Counted from the first letter of the stretch, positions 9,418-20,223 are shown. The stretch: 64,000 bases of DNA from Stenotrophomonas maltophilia (GCA_002387845.1 DGLB01000023.1:85597-149596), one strand, 5' to 3'. Notes: generated by a model not told the origin, from the sequence alone. A program made the numbers and translations.

Positions 9418-10197
9418 ATGCGCATCCTGGTCAGCAACGACGATGGGGTCGATGCGCCGGGCATCCGGATGCTTGCCAGCGTGTTGCGCCAGGCCGGGCA
9501 TGAAGTCATGGTGGTCGCCCCCGACCGCGACCGTTCCGGGGCCAGCAACTCGCTTACCCTGGACCTGCCGATCCGCACCAAGCGCATCGACCACTACACC
9601 TGTTCGGTGGCCGGTACGCCGACCGACTGCGTGCACCTGGCCCTGACCGGCATGCTCGACTACGAGCCGGACATCGTGGTGTCAGGGATCAACAACGCCG
9701 CCAACCTGGGCGACGACGTCATTTATTCCGGCACCGTGTCGGCGGCCATGGAAGGGCGCTTCCTGGGGCTGCCGGCGGTGGCGGTGTCGCTGGTGTCGCA
9801 CAACCACGACCCGCGCCATTTTGAAACCGCTGCGCGCGCCGCCGTGGAAATCGTCACCCGCCTCAAAGCGGACCCGCTGCCCGCCGATACCATCCTCAAC
9901 GTCAACGTGCCGGACCTGCCGTGGGACCAGGTGCGGGGCTTCGAGGTGACCCGGCTGGGCAACCGCCACCGCGCTGAAGGCTGCATTCCGCAGCGCGACC
10001 CGCGCGGCAATGAGGTGTTCTGGATCGGCCCGGCCGGCCGCGAACAGGACTCCGGTCCGGGCACGGATTTCCACGCCGTACGCAGTGGTCATATCTCGAT
10101 CACCCCGATCCAGGTCGATTTGACCCGCTACCAGGCGTTGGAAAAGGTGGCCAGCTGGGTGGGCGGGCTGACCGCCGCGCTGGACCGTCCGGCATGA
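9418..10197 (+). CDS. surE: 5'/3'-nucleotidase SurE
   Basis: A metal-dependent phosphatase of nucleoside monophosphates and short polyphosphate, linked to stationary-phase survival. The 259 residues begin MRILVSNDDGVDAPG, whose paired aspartates (Asp8, Asp9) bind the metal. The family segments APDRDRSGASNSLTL and SGINNAANLGDDVIYSGTVSAAMEG follow. The ATG at 9418 gives the family N-terminus, but its GGAG lies only one base upstream, so an in-frame TTG at 9391 or a leaderless start is possible. The gene overlaps pcm by four bases. Confidence 0.95.
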   Translation: MRILVSNDDGVDAPGIRMLASVLRQAGHEVMVVAPDRDRSGASNSLTLDLPIRTKRIDHYTCSVAGTPTDCVHLALTGMLDYEPDIVVSGINNAANLGDDVIYSGTVSAAMEGRFLGLPAVAVSLVSHNHDPRHFETAARAAVEIVTRLKADPLPADTILNVNVPDLPWDQVRGFEVTRLGNRHRAEGCIPQRDPRGNEVFWIGPAGREQDSGPGTDFHAVRSGHISITPIQVDLTRYQALEKVASWVGGLTAALDRPA

Positions 10198-10871
10198 GCC
10201 AGCGCCTGCGCCTGCAACCGGAAGCGGTCGGTATCGGCATGACCTCGCAGCGCGTGCGCGACCGCCTGGTCGACCGCCTGCGCGAAAGCGGCATCGCCGA
10301 CGAAGCCACCCTCAACGCCATCCGCGTGGTGCCGCGGCATCTGTTCATCGATGAAGCGCTGGCCTCTCGCGCCTACGAAGACACGGCGCTGCCGATCGGC
10401 CACGGCCAGACCATCTCGCAGCCGTGGGTGGTCGCGCGCATGACCGAGGCGGTGCTGCAGAGCGCGCCGAAGAAGGTGCTGGAAGTGGGCACCGGTTCCG
10501 GCTACCAGGCCGCTGTGCTGGGTGCGCTGGGCCTGGAGGTCTACACCGTGGAACGCATTGGCGACCTGCTGCGGCAGGCCCGCAAGCGCTTCCGCGCGTT
10601 GGGCATGAACATCCGCAGCAAGCATGACGACGGCCGTATCGGCTGGGCCGAACATGGCCCGTTCGACGCCATCGTGGTCACCGCGGCCGCGCCGGCGCTG
10701 GTCGATGCGCTGATCGAACAGCTGGCGGTCGGCGGGCGACTGGTCGCCCCGGTCGGCGGGCCGGGCGCGCAGTCGCTGATCCAGCTGACCCGGCGCGAAG
10801 ACGGCAGCGTGGCGCAGGAGGTATTGGCGCCGGTCACGTTCGTTCCCCTGCTGTCTGGCATGCTGGACTGA
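10194..10871 (+). CDS. pcm: Protein-L-isoaspartate O-methyltransferase
   Basis: Repairs isoaspartyl damage in proteins using S-adenosylmethionine. The 225 residues show the family block GHGQTISQPWVVARMTE and SAM-binding motif I, VLEVGTGSGYQAAVL, then the VVTAAAPALVDALIEQL segment. It is coupled to surE by an ATGA overlap, and the surE-pcm-nlpD order is conserved in gammaproteobacteria. Here a yqaA-type gene is set between pcm and nlpD. Confidence 0.95.
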   Translation: MSQRLRLQPEAVGIGMTSQRVRDRLVDRLRESGIADEATLNAIRVVPRHLFIDEALASRAYEDTALPIGHGQTISQPWVVARMTEAVLQSAPKKVLEVGTGSGYQAAVLGALGLEVYTVERIGDLLRQARKRFRALGMNIRSKHDDGRIGWAEHGPFDAIVVTAAAPALVDALIEQLAVGGRLVAPVGGPGAQSLIQLTRREDGSVAQEVLAPVTFVPLLSGMLD

Positions 10872-10890
10872 ATTCAAGGAGCTGCGTTTC

Positions 10891-11505
10891 ATGAAGATTT
10901 TCGGTCCGCTGTACGAGCGGGCAATGAAGTGGGCCGCGCACGAGCGCGCCCCGACCTATCTCACCGTGCTGAGCTTCGTGGAAGCGATCATCTTCCCGGT
11001 GATGCCGGAAGTGATGCTGGCCCCCATGTGCGTGGCCCAGCCCAAGCGCGGCTGGTGGTTCGCCACGCTCAGCCTGGCCGGTTCGATGGTCGGCGCGCTG
11101 GTCGGTTACGCGCTGGGACACTTCGCCTTTGAAGCGATCAAGCCGCTGTTCGCCGCACTGGGCATGCTGCCCAGCATCGAAGGCGGCATCGCCATCGTGC
11201 AGGAAAAGATGGCCGAGTCGCCGTGGGCGGTGTTCACCTTCCTGGTGCTCGGCGGCTTCATGCCGATTCCGATGAAGGTCTTCACCTGGGCCTCGGGTAT
11301 TGTCGGCGTGCCAATGCCGCAGTACGTGTTGAGCATGCTGATCGGGCGCGGCAAGCGCGTGTACGTGCTGGCCGCGGTGATCCGCATCGGCGGCGCGCGC
11401 GCCGAAGCGGCGTTACGGCGCTGGATCGAACCGCTGGGCTGGATCGCCACCGCACTGGTGGTGCTGCTGATTGGCTGGCTTGTCTGGAGGGCGAAATTCG
11501 CATGA
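10891..11505 (+). CDS. YqaA/DedA-like membrane protein
   Basis: A 204-residue inner-membrane protein of the YqaA branch of the DedA/VTT (SNARE-associated) superfamily. Hydrophobic helices are visible at about residues 25-45, 52-75, 105-130 and 178-198. The family features include FVEAIIFPVMPEVMLAPM near the N-terminus and the conserved GGFMPIPMKVFTWASG loop. The DedA superfamily is linked to lipid-carrier flipping, but the substrate of this branch is not established. A strong AAGGAG lies before the ATG, and the stop overlaps the nlpD start. Confidence 0.85.
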   Translation: MKIFGPLYERAMKWAAHERAPTYLTVLSFVEAIIFPVMPEVMLAPMCVAQPKRGWWFATLSLAGSMVGALVGYALGHFAFEAIKPLFAALGMLPSIEGGIAIVQEKMAESPWAVFTFLVLGGFMPIPMKVFTWASGIVGVPMPQYVLSMLIGRGKRVYVLAAVIRIGGARAEAALRRWIEPLGWIATALVVLLIGWLVWRAKFA

Positions 11506-12281
11506 GTGCACAGCGTTGGAATACCGGTCTGAAGCTGGCCGCTGCCGTGGCCATCGTGGCTACCCTGGGTGCCTGCGGCACCGCCACCGTGGTCAAGTCC
11601 TCCGGCAGCCGCGGCGGACACAGCACCCCGCAGACCTCGGTCGCCAAGCCTGGGCAGACCGCCACCGTGCGCAAGGGCGACACCCTGTATGCGCTGGCGC
11701 GCATCCACAACATCACCCCGCGTGACCTGGCGGCGTGGAATGGCTTGAGCGAGCCGTACACCATCTACCCGGGCCAGCAGATCCGCCTGTATCCGGGTGG
11801 CGGCACGCCGGGCCGCGCCCCGACCACCGTGGTCACCGCCCCGCGCCCGGGCACCAGCACGCCGGCTCCGACCCCGGCACCGGTTCCCACCAATACCCCG
11901 ATCAAGAACAACATCAACTGGCGCTGGCCGGCCGACGGCGCGCTCGTCGGCCGCTACGTGGCGGCCGATGTCACCAAGCAGGGCATCGACATTGCCGGCA
12001 CCAGCGGTCAGCCGGTGCGGGCCACCGCGCCGGGCGTGGTGGTGTACTCCGGCGCGGGCCTGGTGGGCTTTGGCGAGCTGATCATCATCAAGCACAACGA
12101 GCAGTGGCTGTCGGCCTATGGCCACAACCGCAAGCGCCTGGTGAACGAGGGGCAGAACGTGAAGGCCGGCGAACAGATCGCGGAAATGGGCCGCACCGGC
12201 ACCACCCGCGACATGCTGCACTTCGAGATCCGCTACAACGGCAAGCCGGTCGACCCGCAGCAGTACCTGCCGGCGCGCTGA
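11502..12281 (+). CDS. nlpD: NlpD-like lipoprotein, LysM plus degenerate LytM domain
   Basis: An outer-membrane lipoprotein that activates amidases during daughter-cell separation. The 259 residues have a signal peptide ending in the lipobox LGAC (lipidated Cys near residue 25), a LysM domain (about 50-95, RKGDTLYALARIHNITPRDLAAWNGL), a Pro/Thr/Ala linker and a C-terminal M23/LytM domain. Two zinc ligands of active peptidases are lost: HxGxD is replaced in KQGIDIAG, and HxH reads MLHFEIR. It should therefore bind and regulate rather than cut, as in NlpD/EnvC. It overlaps yqaA by four bases (ATGA). rpoS does not follow, as expected in xanthomonads. Confidence 0.93.
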   Translation: MSAQRWNTGLKLAAAVAIVATLGACGTATVVKSSGSRGGHSTPQTSVAKPGQTATVRKGDTLYALARIHNITPRDLAAWNGLSEPYTIYPGQQIRLYPGGGTPGRAPTTVVTAPRPGTSTPAPTPAPVPTNTPIKNNINWRWPADGALVGRYVAADVTKQGIDIAGTSGQPVRATAPGVVVYSGAGLVGFGELIIIKHNEQWLSAYGHNRKRLVNEGQNVKAGEQIAEMGRTGTTRDMLHFEIRYNGKPVDPQQYLPAR

Positions 12282-12299
12282 GCGGTCCGGCATCGGGAT

Positions 12300-12322
12300 G
12301 GACACGCATGGCGTGTCCCTAC
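12300..12322 (-). repeat. REP/SMAG-like palindrome
   Basis: A single palindrome of the GGACACGC/GCGTGTCC type ending in CTAC (GTAG on the minus strand), nearly identical to the left element of the pair at 8603. It lies between nlpD and the convergent Mth938-family gene. Confidence 0.65.
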
Positions 12323-12341
12323 GGGGGCGGATCGCCGGGAA

Positions 12342-12716
12342 TCAACCCGCGAACATGAACGCGGCGGCGACCTTGCGGCCTTCGGCGGCCAGCAGATTGA
12401 AGGTCCGCGCAGCGGCCTGGTTGTTCATCACTTCCAGCCCGATCCCGCGCTGCAGGCAGCGGCCCAGCACCTCGGCCGACGGGAACACCTGGGTGTCGCC
12501 GGTGCCCAGCACGATCAGTTCCGGGCCCAGTGCCAGCACCGGCTCCAGGTCGGCCACGGTCAGCGCCGTGCCCACGGCCACCGGCCAGTTTTCCACCAGC
12601 TGGTCGGGGCTGACGATGAAGCTCGCCCCGAGCACCTTGTCATTCACGGTCGCGCTGTGGCCATTGGCGGCGCGCAACACATAGGCGTAATCCGGCAGTT
12701 CGTGGCTGAATTGCAT
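12342..12716 (-). CDS. Mth938-like domain protein (DUF498 family)
   Basis: A 124-residue cytoplasmic protein of the Mth938/NDUFAF3-like family. The pattern is typical: a first strand with a surface patch, a middle segment LGPELIVLGTGDTQVFP (glycine-rich GTG loop), then GIGLEVMNNQAAARTFNLLAAEGRKVAAAF at the end. In mitochondria the relative helps assemble complex I; bacterial function is not established. The start at 12716 gives the family N-terminus MQFSHELP. It lies seven bases after the yhbY stop on the same strand, so the two are probably co-transcribed. Confidence 0.85.
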   Translation of the reverse strand: MQFSHELPDYAYVLRAANGHSATVNDKVLGASFIVSPDQLVENWPVAVGTALTVADLEPVLALGPELIVLGTGDTQVFPSAEVLGRCLQRGIGLEVMNNQAAARTFNLLAAEGRKVAAAFMFAG

Positions 12717-12723
12717 GGTGCAA

Positions 12724-13029
12724 TCAGCCGCGCGGCAGCACGATCTTGCGCTGTTCCTTGCTCGGGCGGTACAGCACGGCGGTATGGCCGATGCGCTGCA
12801 CCAGCGCGCTGCCCGAGGCCTCGGCAAGCTCGGCGATCATGGCATCGCGGGTGTCGCGGTCGTCCGCCCCCACCTTTATCTTCACCAGTTCATGGCGCTC
12901 CAGCACCTCCTCCAGCTCAGCCAGGAAGGCCGGGGTGATCCCCTTTCCGCCGATCTGCAGCAGGGCCTTCAGATCGTGGGCTTGGCCGCGGAGGAAGCGG
13001 GTCTGGGCGGAGGTGAGGGCAGTAGACAT
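12724..13029 (-). CDS. yhbY: YhbY/CRS1-type RNA-binding protein
   Basis: A 101-residue single-domain CRM protein that associates with pre-50S ribosomes in E. coli. The family pattern is clear: LTSAQTRFLRGQAHDLKALLQIGGKGITPAFLAEL, then a GxxG-like RNA-binding loop region and VQRIGHTAVLYR near the end. It is divergent from rlmE, another large-subunit factor, as in many proteobacteria, so the short gap (13030-13094) should hold promoters for both. Confidence 0.94.
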   Translation of the reverse strand: MSTALTSAQTRFLRGQAHDLKALLQIGGKGITPAFLAELEEVLERHELVKIKVGADDRDTRDAMIAELAEASGSALVQRIGHTAVLYRPSKEQRKIVLPRG

Positions 13030-13094
13030 TCAGGAACGGACGGTTAATCAGGGTGATCAGGGTATCATGACCATCCCAAAAGGCCCCCTGTCCC

Positions 13095-13727
13095 ATGGCA
13101 ACGCGCAGCAAAAGCAGTCAACGTTGGTTGAAAGAGCACTTTTCCGACCCCTTCGTGAAGAAGGCCCAGGCAGAGGGCATGCGCTCGCGCGCGGCCTACA
13201 AGCTGGAGGAGCTGCTCGAACGTGACCGGCTGCTGAAGCCGCACATGGTGGTGGTCGACCTCGGAGCCGCCCCGGGCGGCTGGTCCCAGCAGGTCCGTCG
13301 CCAGATCGGCGATACCGGCCGGGTGCTGGCCCTGGACATCCTGGAGATGCCGCCACTGGCCGGCGTCGAGTTTCTTCACGGCGATTTCAGGGAGCAGTCG
13401 GTCCTATCGCAGTTTGAAGCCATGCTGGGCGACCAGCCGGTGGACCTTGTGCTTTCCGACATGGCCCCCAATAAGAGTGGCATGGACGCGGTGGACCAGC
13501 CGCGGATGATGCACCTGGCCGAGCTGGCGTTGGATTTCGCCGACAACCACCTCAAGCCGGGTGGGGCGTTCCTGATCAAGCTGTTCCAGGGCGTGGGCTT
13601 TGACGACTACGTGCGTGAAATGCGCCGGCGGTACGACAAGGTGGTCATCCGCAAGCCTGAAGCCTCGCGTAAGCGCTCGCCCGAGGTCTATGCCCTGGGG
13701 CAGGGCAAACGTCACCAGATCAAGTAA
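13095..13727 (+). CDS. rlmE: 23S rRNA (uridine-2'-O-)-methyltransferase
   Basis: Methylates U2552 of 23S rRNA late in 50S assembly (RlmE/FtsJ/RrmJ). The 210 residues show the RNA-binding start RSKSSQRWLKEHFSDPFVKKAQ, the SAM-binding motif VVVDLGAAPGGWSQQ, the catalytic LSDMAPN segment and FLIKLFQG. The gene sits directly upstream of ftsH, the arrangement known in E. coli, where the pair is heat-shock controlled. Confidence 0.96.
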   Translation: MATRSKSSQRWLKEHFSDPFVKKAQAEGMRSRAAYKLEELLERDRLLKPHMVVVDLGAAPGGWSQQVRRQIGDTGRVLALDILEMPPLAGVEFLHGDFREQSVLSQFEAMLGDQPVDLVLSDMAPNKSGMDAVDQPRMMHLAELALDFADNHLKPGGAFLIKLFQGVGFDDYVREMRRRYDKVVIRKPEASRKRSPEVYALGQGKRHQIK

Positions 13728-13774
13728 GCTCGACCATACCAATCGCGTCAGGCATTAGAGGAACCACGGAGCCA

Positions 13775-15724
<1,950 letters not shown>

Positions 15725-15741
15725 GCAGGTCCGCGTAACGT

Positions 15742-15767
15742 GGAAGGCCGGGGCAACCCGGCCTTCC
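15742..15767 (+). terminator. Hairpin after ftsH, possible terminator
   Basis: A strong stem (GGAAGGCCGG / CCGGCCTTCC) lies 17 bases after the ftsH stop. The T tract after it is poor (GCATTCT), so it may protect the 3' end rather than stop transcription alone. Confidence 0.55.
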
Positions 15768-15774
15768 GCATTCT

Positions 15775-15796
15775 GTAGAGCCGGGCTCGCCCGGCT
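15775..15796 (+). repeat. REP/SMAG-like palindrome
   Basis: Begins GTAGAGCCGGGC and ends GCCCGGCT, the same core as the elements at 7019 and 55773-55841. It lies just after the ftsH hairpin, inside the short gap before the next small gene. Confidence 0.65.
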
Positions 15797-15817
15797 GCCC
15801 CCCCCCCGGAGCCCCCC

Positions 15818-16000
15818 ATGTCCACCCCGCCACCCCCGATCTCGCACACCACCGAAATGGTGATCGCCACGGTCGTCGGTGCCGCCATCGGCCTCACCAC
15901 GGAAAATTACCTGCTGGGCATCGGCATCGGCATTGCGCTGGGTATTGGCCTGAGCGTGGCCAAGACCCTGTACCTGGACTACAAGCGCCGCAAGCGCTGA
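15818..16000 (+). CDS. Small membrane protein, unknown function
   Basis: A 60-residue protein with a Pro-rich start (MSTPPPPISHTTE), two short Gly/Ala/Ile-rich hydrophobic stretches (about 14-25 and 31-48; GIGIGIALGIGLSVAKTLYL) and a basic tail (DYKRRKR) that should stay in the cytoplasm. GGAG lies seven bases before the ATG. I recognise no family. It could be a glycine-zipper type inner-membrane peptide. Confidence 0.55.
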   Translation: MSTPPPPISHTTEMVIATVVGAAIGLTTENYLLGIGIGIALGIGLSVAKTLYLDYKRRKR

Positions 16001-16089
16001 TGCGCCCTTGCGCGCAGGTGCCGCAATCGGCACGATGCGCGGGCACGGCCGCATGACGCGGCCGTGGCCATCATTCCAGGGGGAATACC

Positions 16090-16587
16090 ATGCGTCATCC
16101 GATCCGCGCGGCCGCTGCCGCGCTGCTGTGCTGTGCCTCGCCCGCGTTCGCTGCCACCGTCCAGGTGCAGGACCCGGTGCCCTTCTCGGACTCGGCCTAC
16201 ATCGCCGACAACATCAAGGCCGAGTGCCGCATGGGCGCACAGCTGGCGACCGCGCTGGGCAGCAACGCCGGCAAGTTCGGCAACACCATTGAGTTCAGCG
16301 GCGAACCCGGCGAGCAGGGCCGGGTGCTGAAGCTGGAACTGGTCGAAGCGCAGAGCGCCGGCAATGCGTTCAGCGGTCACTTCAAGTCGGCCACCGTGCG
16401 TGGCGTGTTGCTCGATGACGGCCAGAAGGTGGCTACCGTCACCGCACGCCGTGTTTCCCGCGGCGGTGCGTTCGGCGGCTTCAAGGGTTCCTGCGACGTG
16501 CTGGAACGCGTGGTGACCGCCATCGGCAGTGACCTGGCCGAGTGGCTGGCCAACCCGACCGACAACGCCAAGCTCGGCGATTTCTGA
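16090..16587 (+). CDS. Secreted protein of unknown function
   Basis: A 165-residue protein with a signal peptide (MRHPIRAAAAALLCCASPAFA, cleavage after AFA). The mature domain has two cysteines (in KAECRMG and KGSCDVL), which could form a disulphide, and alternating strands suggesting a small beta-rich periplasmic domain. The central segment ATVRGVLLDDGQKVATVTARRVSRGG resembles that of small envelope proteins in which an effective concentration or signal modulates expression, but I cannot name a family. A GGGGGAA purine site precedes the ATG. It stands just upstream of folP with no obvious functional link. Confidence 0.75.
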   Translation: MRHPIRAAAAALLCCASPAFAATVQVQDPVPFSDSAYIADNIKAECRMGAQLATALGSNAGKFGNTIEFSGEPGEQGRVLKLELVEAQSAGNAFSGHFKSATVRGVLLDDGQKVATVTARRVSRGGAFGGFKGSCDVLERVVTAIGSDLAEWLANPTDNAKLGDF

Positions 16588-16643
16588 CGGCTACCCGGGG
16601 GCGCCAGCGTAAACTACGCGCTGGCGCACTTCGTGGATGGCCC

Positions 16644-17543
16644 ATGTTCGACACTTCTCCCCAGCTGGACTGCGGCGGCCGCGTGCTGCGGCTGGACCGC
16701 CCGCGCGTGATGGGCATCGTCAATGTCACCCCGGATTCGTTCTCCGACGGCGGCGCGCACGACACCACCGAGGCGGCCGTGGCCCACGGCCTGCAACTGG
16801 TGAAGGAAGGGGCCGACCTGCTCGACATCGGCGGTGAATCCACCCGCCCGGGTGCCGCCCCGGTATCGGTGGAAGAAGAGCTGCGCCGGGTGGTGCCGGT
16901 GATCCAGGCATTGGCCGAACGCACCCAGGTGCCGCTCAGCGTGGACACCTTCAAACCCGAGGTGATGCGCGCGGCCGTCGCCGCCGGCGCGGGCATGATC
17001 AATGACATCCACGCGCTGCGTCAGGACGGTGCGCTGGCCGCCGCCGCCGGGCTGGGTGTGCCGGTGGTGCTGATGCACATGCAGGGCGAGCCGGGCAGCA
17101 TGCAGGACACGCCGCACTATGACGACGTGGTCGCCGAAGTGCATCGTTTCCTGGCCGAGCGCATGTTTTCGGCCGAAATGGCCGGTATTGCGAAGAAAAA
17201 CCTGGTCATCGACCTCGGCTTCGGCTTCGGCAAGACCACCGAACACAACATGACCCTGCTAGCGCGGTCGGAGCGCTTCCTCGAGCTGGGCGTGCCGATG
17301 CTGGCCGGGTTGTCGCGCAAGCGCAGCATCGGCGAGCTCACCGGCCGTCAGGAGCCACGTGATCGCGTGGCCGGATCCGTGGCCGCGCACCTGATCGCTG
17401 CACAGCGCGGGGCGATGATCCTGCGTGTGCATGACGTGGCCGCCACCGTGGATGCGCTCAAGGTCTGGGCGGCAGTGGATGCGGTGCCGGCTCCACGCGT
17501 GGCCGCCAGCCCAGCGATGCCGCGCTGGCCGGACGAGGACTGA
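16644..17543 (+). CDS. folP: Dihydropteroate synthase
   Basis: Joins 4-aminobenzoate to the pterin diphosphate in folate synthesis; it is the sulphonamide target. The 299 residues form the usual TIM barrel, with the signature GIVNVTPDSFSDGG, then DIGGESTRPGA, DTFKPEV, NDIHALR, DLGFGFGKTTEHN and the phosphate-binding GLSRKRSIGEL. The start at 16644 leaves a short N-terminal strand before the signature. It overlaps miaA by one base (TGATG). Confidence 0.96.
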   Translation: MFDTSPQLDCGGRVLRLDRPRVMGIVNVTPDSFSDGGAHDTTEAAVAHGLQLVKEGADLLDIGGESTRPGAAPVSVEEELRRVVPVIQALAERTQVPLSVDTFKPEVMRAAVAAGAGMINDIHALRQDGALAAAAGLGVPVVLMHMQGEPGSMQDTPHYDDVVAEVHRFLAERMFSAEMAGIAKKNLVIDLGFGFGKTTEHNMTLLARSERFLELGVPMLAGLSRKRSIGELTGRQEPRDRVAGSVAAHLIAAQRGAMILRVHDVAATVDALKVWAAVDAVPAPRVAASPAMPRWPDED

Positions 17544-18496
17544 TGGGCGTCGACCGGCGCCCGCTGGCGATTGCTGTCATGGGCCCGACCGCGTCGGGCA
17601 AGACCGCCACGGCCATCGCACTGGCGCAGCAACTGGGCGGTGAGATCGTCAGCGTCGATTCGGCGCTGGTCTACCGTGGCCTGGACATCGGCTCGGCCAA
17701 ACCGGACGCCCGTGAGCGCGCGCAGGCCCCGCATCATCTGCTCGATCTGCGTGACCCATGGCAGACCTATTCGGCCGCCGAGTTCGCCGCAGATGCCGCG
17801 CGCGTGGTCGCTGACATCGTCGCGCGGGGTCGCATGCCGATTCTGGCCGGTGGCACCGGGCTGTACTTCCGCGCCCTGCTGCAGGGCCTGTCGCCGATGC
17901 CGGCGGCCGACCCGGCGCTGCGCGCTGCCATCAGCGCAGAAGGTGAAGCCCGCGGCTGGGGCACCCTGCATGCCGAGCTGGCCCAGGTCGACCCGATCGC
18001 GGCCGCGCGCATTCACGCCACCGACCCGCAGCGGATCCAGCGGGCACTGGAGGTGTACCGGCTGACCGGCACCCCGATCAGCGAATGGCAGAAACGTCCG
18101 GGTGTGGATCGGCTGCCGGTGCGCTGCCTCAAGCTGATACTGGCTCCGCGCGCGCGCAGCACCCTGCACCAGCGCATCGAGACCCGCTTCGACGCGATGC
18201 TGGCAAACGGCTTTTTGGACGAGGTGCGCGCGCTGCGTGCGCTGCCGCAGATGGCGGCGGTCGCCGCCCCACTGGACCTGCCGGCGGTGCGTGCGGTGGG
18301 CTACCGCCAGGCCTGGGAATACCTGGACGGGCAGGGTACGGCCGCCGAGTTCCGCGACAAAGGCATCTACGCCACCCGCCAACTCGCCAAGCGCCAGCTC
18401 ACCTGGCTACGGGGCGAGCTTGATGCGCGCTGGTTCGACCCCCATCTGGAAGCCGCAGCCCTGGCCGATGCGGTCAGTGCATTTACTGCGACCTGA
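17543..18496 (+). CDS. miaA: tRNA dimethylallyltransferase
   Basis: Adds the isopentenyl group to A37 of tRNAs that read codons starting with U. The 317 residues carry the P-loop GPTASGKT (14-21), the substrate segment DSALVYRGLDIGSAKP, the GGTGLYFRALLQGLS motif and the late YRQAWEYLDG and TRQLAKRQLTWLR motifs. Its lipid substrate comes from the MEP pathway, whose ispD and ispF are also in the window. It is coupled to folP and followed by hfq, as is common in gammaproteobacteria. Confidence 0.96.
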   Translation: MGVDRRPLAIAVMGPTASGKTATAIALAQQLGGEIVSVDSALVYRGLDIGSAKPDARERAQAPHHLLDLRDPWQTYSAAEFAADAARVVADIVARGRMPILAGGTGLYFRALLQGLSPMPAADPALRAAISAEGEARGWGTLHAELAQVDPIAAARIHATDPQRIQRALEVYRLTGTPISEWQKRPGVDRLPVRCLKLILAPRARSTLHQRIETRFDAMLANGFLDEVRALRALPQMAAVAAPLDLPAVRAVGYRQAWEYLDGQGTAAEFRDKGIYATRQLAKRQLTWLRGELDARWFDPHLEAAALADAVSAFTAT

Positions 18497-18604
18497 ACCA
18501 TGTCTTCACGCCCTCGGGGCGGTGTACCATCAATGATTCCGGTGGGCGACGGGGCCGTGACCGCCGCCGGGCTACCCAATAAGAACAATAATGAGGAGTG
18601 TGCA

Positions 18605-18889
18605 ATGTCCAAGGGGCAATCGCTGCAGGATCCGTTTCTGAATGCACTGCGGCGCGAGCGCGTGCCGGTGTCGGTGTATCTGGTCAACGGCATCAAACTG
18701 CAGGGCACGATTGAATCGTTCGACCAGTTCGTGGTCCTGCTGCGCAATACGGTGAGCCAGATGGTGTACAAGCACGCCATTTCCACCGTGGTGCCGGCAC
18801 GCAACGTACGGGTCGGTCCCGGTGGCGGCTATGTACAGTCCAATGACGGCGGCACCGACGGTGCCCAGGGCGATGACGACGTTGAATGA
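18605..18889 (+). CDS. hfq: RNA chaperone Hfq
   Basis: A hexameric Sm-like protein that pairs small RNAs with mRNAs. The 94 residues contain the conserved core: QSLQDPFLNALRRERVPVSVYLVNG (Sm1), SFDQFVVLL, and Sm2 with YKHAIST for poly-U binding. The C-terminal tail is Gly/Asp-rich (GGTDGAQGDDDVE) and probably disordered. The start at 18605 has an excellent AGGAG site. hflX follows after 23 bases, the usual hfq-hflX pairing. Confidence 0.97.
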   Translation: MSKGQSLQDPFLNALRRERVPVSVYLVNGIKLQGTIESFDQFVVLLRNTVSQMVYKHAISTVVPARNVRVGPGGGYVQSNDGGTDGAQGDDDVE

Positions 18890-18912
18890 AGCAGGCAAGA
18901 CCGGAGTGATGC

Positions 18913-20223
18913 GTGTTTGACCGTTCCAAGCGGGGCGAACACGCGCTCCTGATCCAGCCCCATGCGGGAAAGCTGGAAGAAGACGTGCTGGAAGAGTTCA
19001 CCGACCTGGCCCGCTCGGCCGGGGCCAGTATTGCGGCCACGTTGACCGCGCGGATCGACCGGCCCAATCCGTCGATCCTGATCGGCAGCGGCAAGCTCGA
19101 TGAAGTGAAAGCCGCCGCGGACGCGACCGGGGCCGACCTGATCCTGGTCAACCATGCGTTGAGCCCGGTGCAGGAGCGCAACCTGGAGCGTTTCCTCGAG
19201 CGTCGGGTGATCGACCGTACCGGGCTGATCCTGGACATCTTCGCGCAGCGGGCGCACAGCCACGAAGGCAAGCTGCAGGTCGAGCTGGCGCAGCTGCGCC
19301 ACCTGGCCACGCGGCTGGTGCGCGGCTGGACCCACCTGGAGCGTCAGCGCGGCGGTGCCATCGGCCTGCGCGGCCCCGGTGAAACCCAGCTCGAAACCGA
19401 CCGAAGGCTGCTGCAGAAGCGCGTGGAGCAGCTGCAGAAGCGGCTGGAAAAGGTGGAAGTGCAGCGCACCCAGATGCGCCGTGCGCGCGTGCGCAGCGAA
19501 CTGCCGCGGGTGGCCCTGGTCGGCTATACCAATGCCGGCAAGTCGACCCTGTTCAACGCGCTGACCGGTGCCGAGGCCTACGCGGCCGACCAGCTGTTCG
19601 CCACCCTGGATCCGACCGTGCGGCGTATCGCCATTCCGGGCGGCAACGTGGTGCTGGCCGACACCGTCGGCTTCGTGCGCGACCTGCCGCACGAGCTGGT
19701 GGCCGCGTTCCGTTCCACCCTGTCCGAAGCGCGCGAGGCGGATTTCCTGCTGCACGTGGTCGATGCCGCCGACCCGCACCGCGAAGAGCGCATCGCCCAG
19801 GTGGACGAGGTGCTGGCCGCGGTGGGGGCAGGCGACCTGCCGCAGCTGCTGGTCTTCAACAAGATCGACCGCATCGACAGTGCCGAACCGCGTCACGATG
19901 CCCAGGACGGGATTCCCGACCCGGCGCGCCGCGAACGGGTGTGGATGTCGGCCCGCGACGGCACCGGCCTGGAACTGCTGCAGAGCGTGCTGGGCAAGCG
20001 CCTGGGGCTGCAGCACATCACCGGCCAGCTGCGCCTGCCGCCCAGCGCCGGCCGCCTGCGTTCGCGCCTGCACCAGCTGGAAGTAGTGCGTGGCGAGCAG
20101 GTGGACGAGGAGGGCTGGTTGCTGGAGGTGGACCTGCCGATTGCCGAGGCCGAGAAGCTTGCCGCCAGTGTCGACGGTGCGCCGATCAAAGCCATGCTGC
20201 CGGAGAAGCTGCCCGAATGGTGA
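18913..20223 (+). CDS. hflX: Ribosome-associated GTPase HflX
   Basis: A GTPase that splits stalled or heat-damaged ribosomes. The 436 residues show the N-terminal HflX domain, a glycine-rich GLRGPGETQLETDRR linker with a helical coiled coil, and the G domain with G1 GYTNAGKST (204-212), the G3 segment LADTVGFVRDLPH and G4 NKID. The start codon is GTG at 18913. hflK and hflC, which follow hflX in enteric bacteria, are absent here; pncC comes next. Confidence 0.96.
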   Translation: MFDRSKRGEHALLIQPHAGKLEEDVLEEFTDLARSAGASIAATLTARIDRPNPSILIGSGKLDEVKAAADATGADLILVNHALSPVQERNLERFLERRVIDRTGLILDIFAQRAHSHEGKLQVELAQLRHLATRLVRGWTHLERQRGGAIGLRGPGETQLETDRRLLQKRVEQLQKRLEKVEVQRTQMRRARVRSELPRVALVGYTNAGKSTLFNALTGAEAYAADQLFATLDPTVRRIAIPGGNVVLADTVGFVRDLPHELVAAFRSTLSEAREADFLLHVVDAADPHREERIAQVDEVLAAVGAGDLPQLLVFNKIDRIDSAEPRHDAQDGIPDPARRERVWMSARDGTGLELLQSVLGKRLGLQHITGQLRLPPSAGRLRSRLHQLEVVRGEQVDEEGWLLEVDLPIAEAEKLAASVDGAPIKAMLPEKLPEW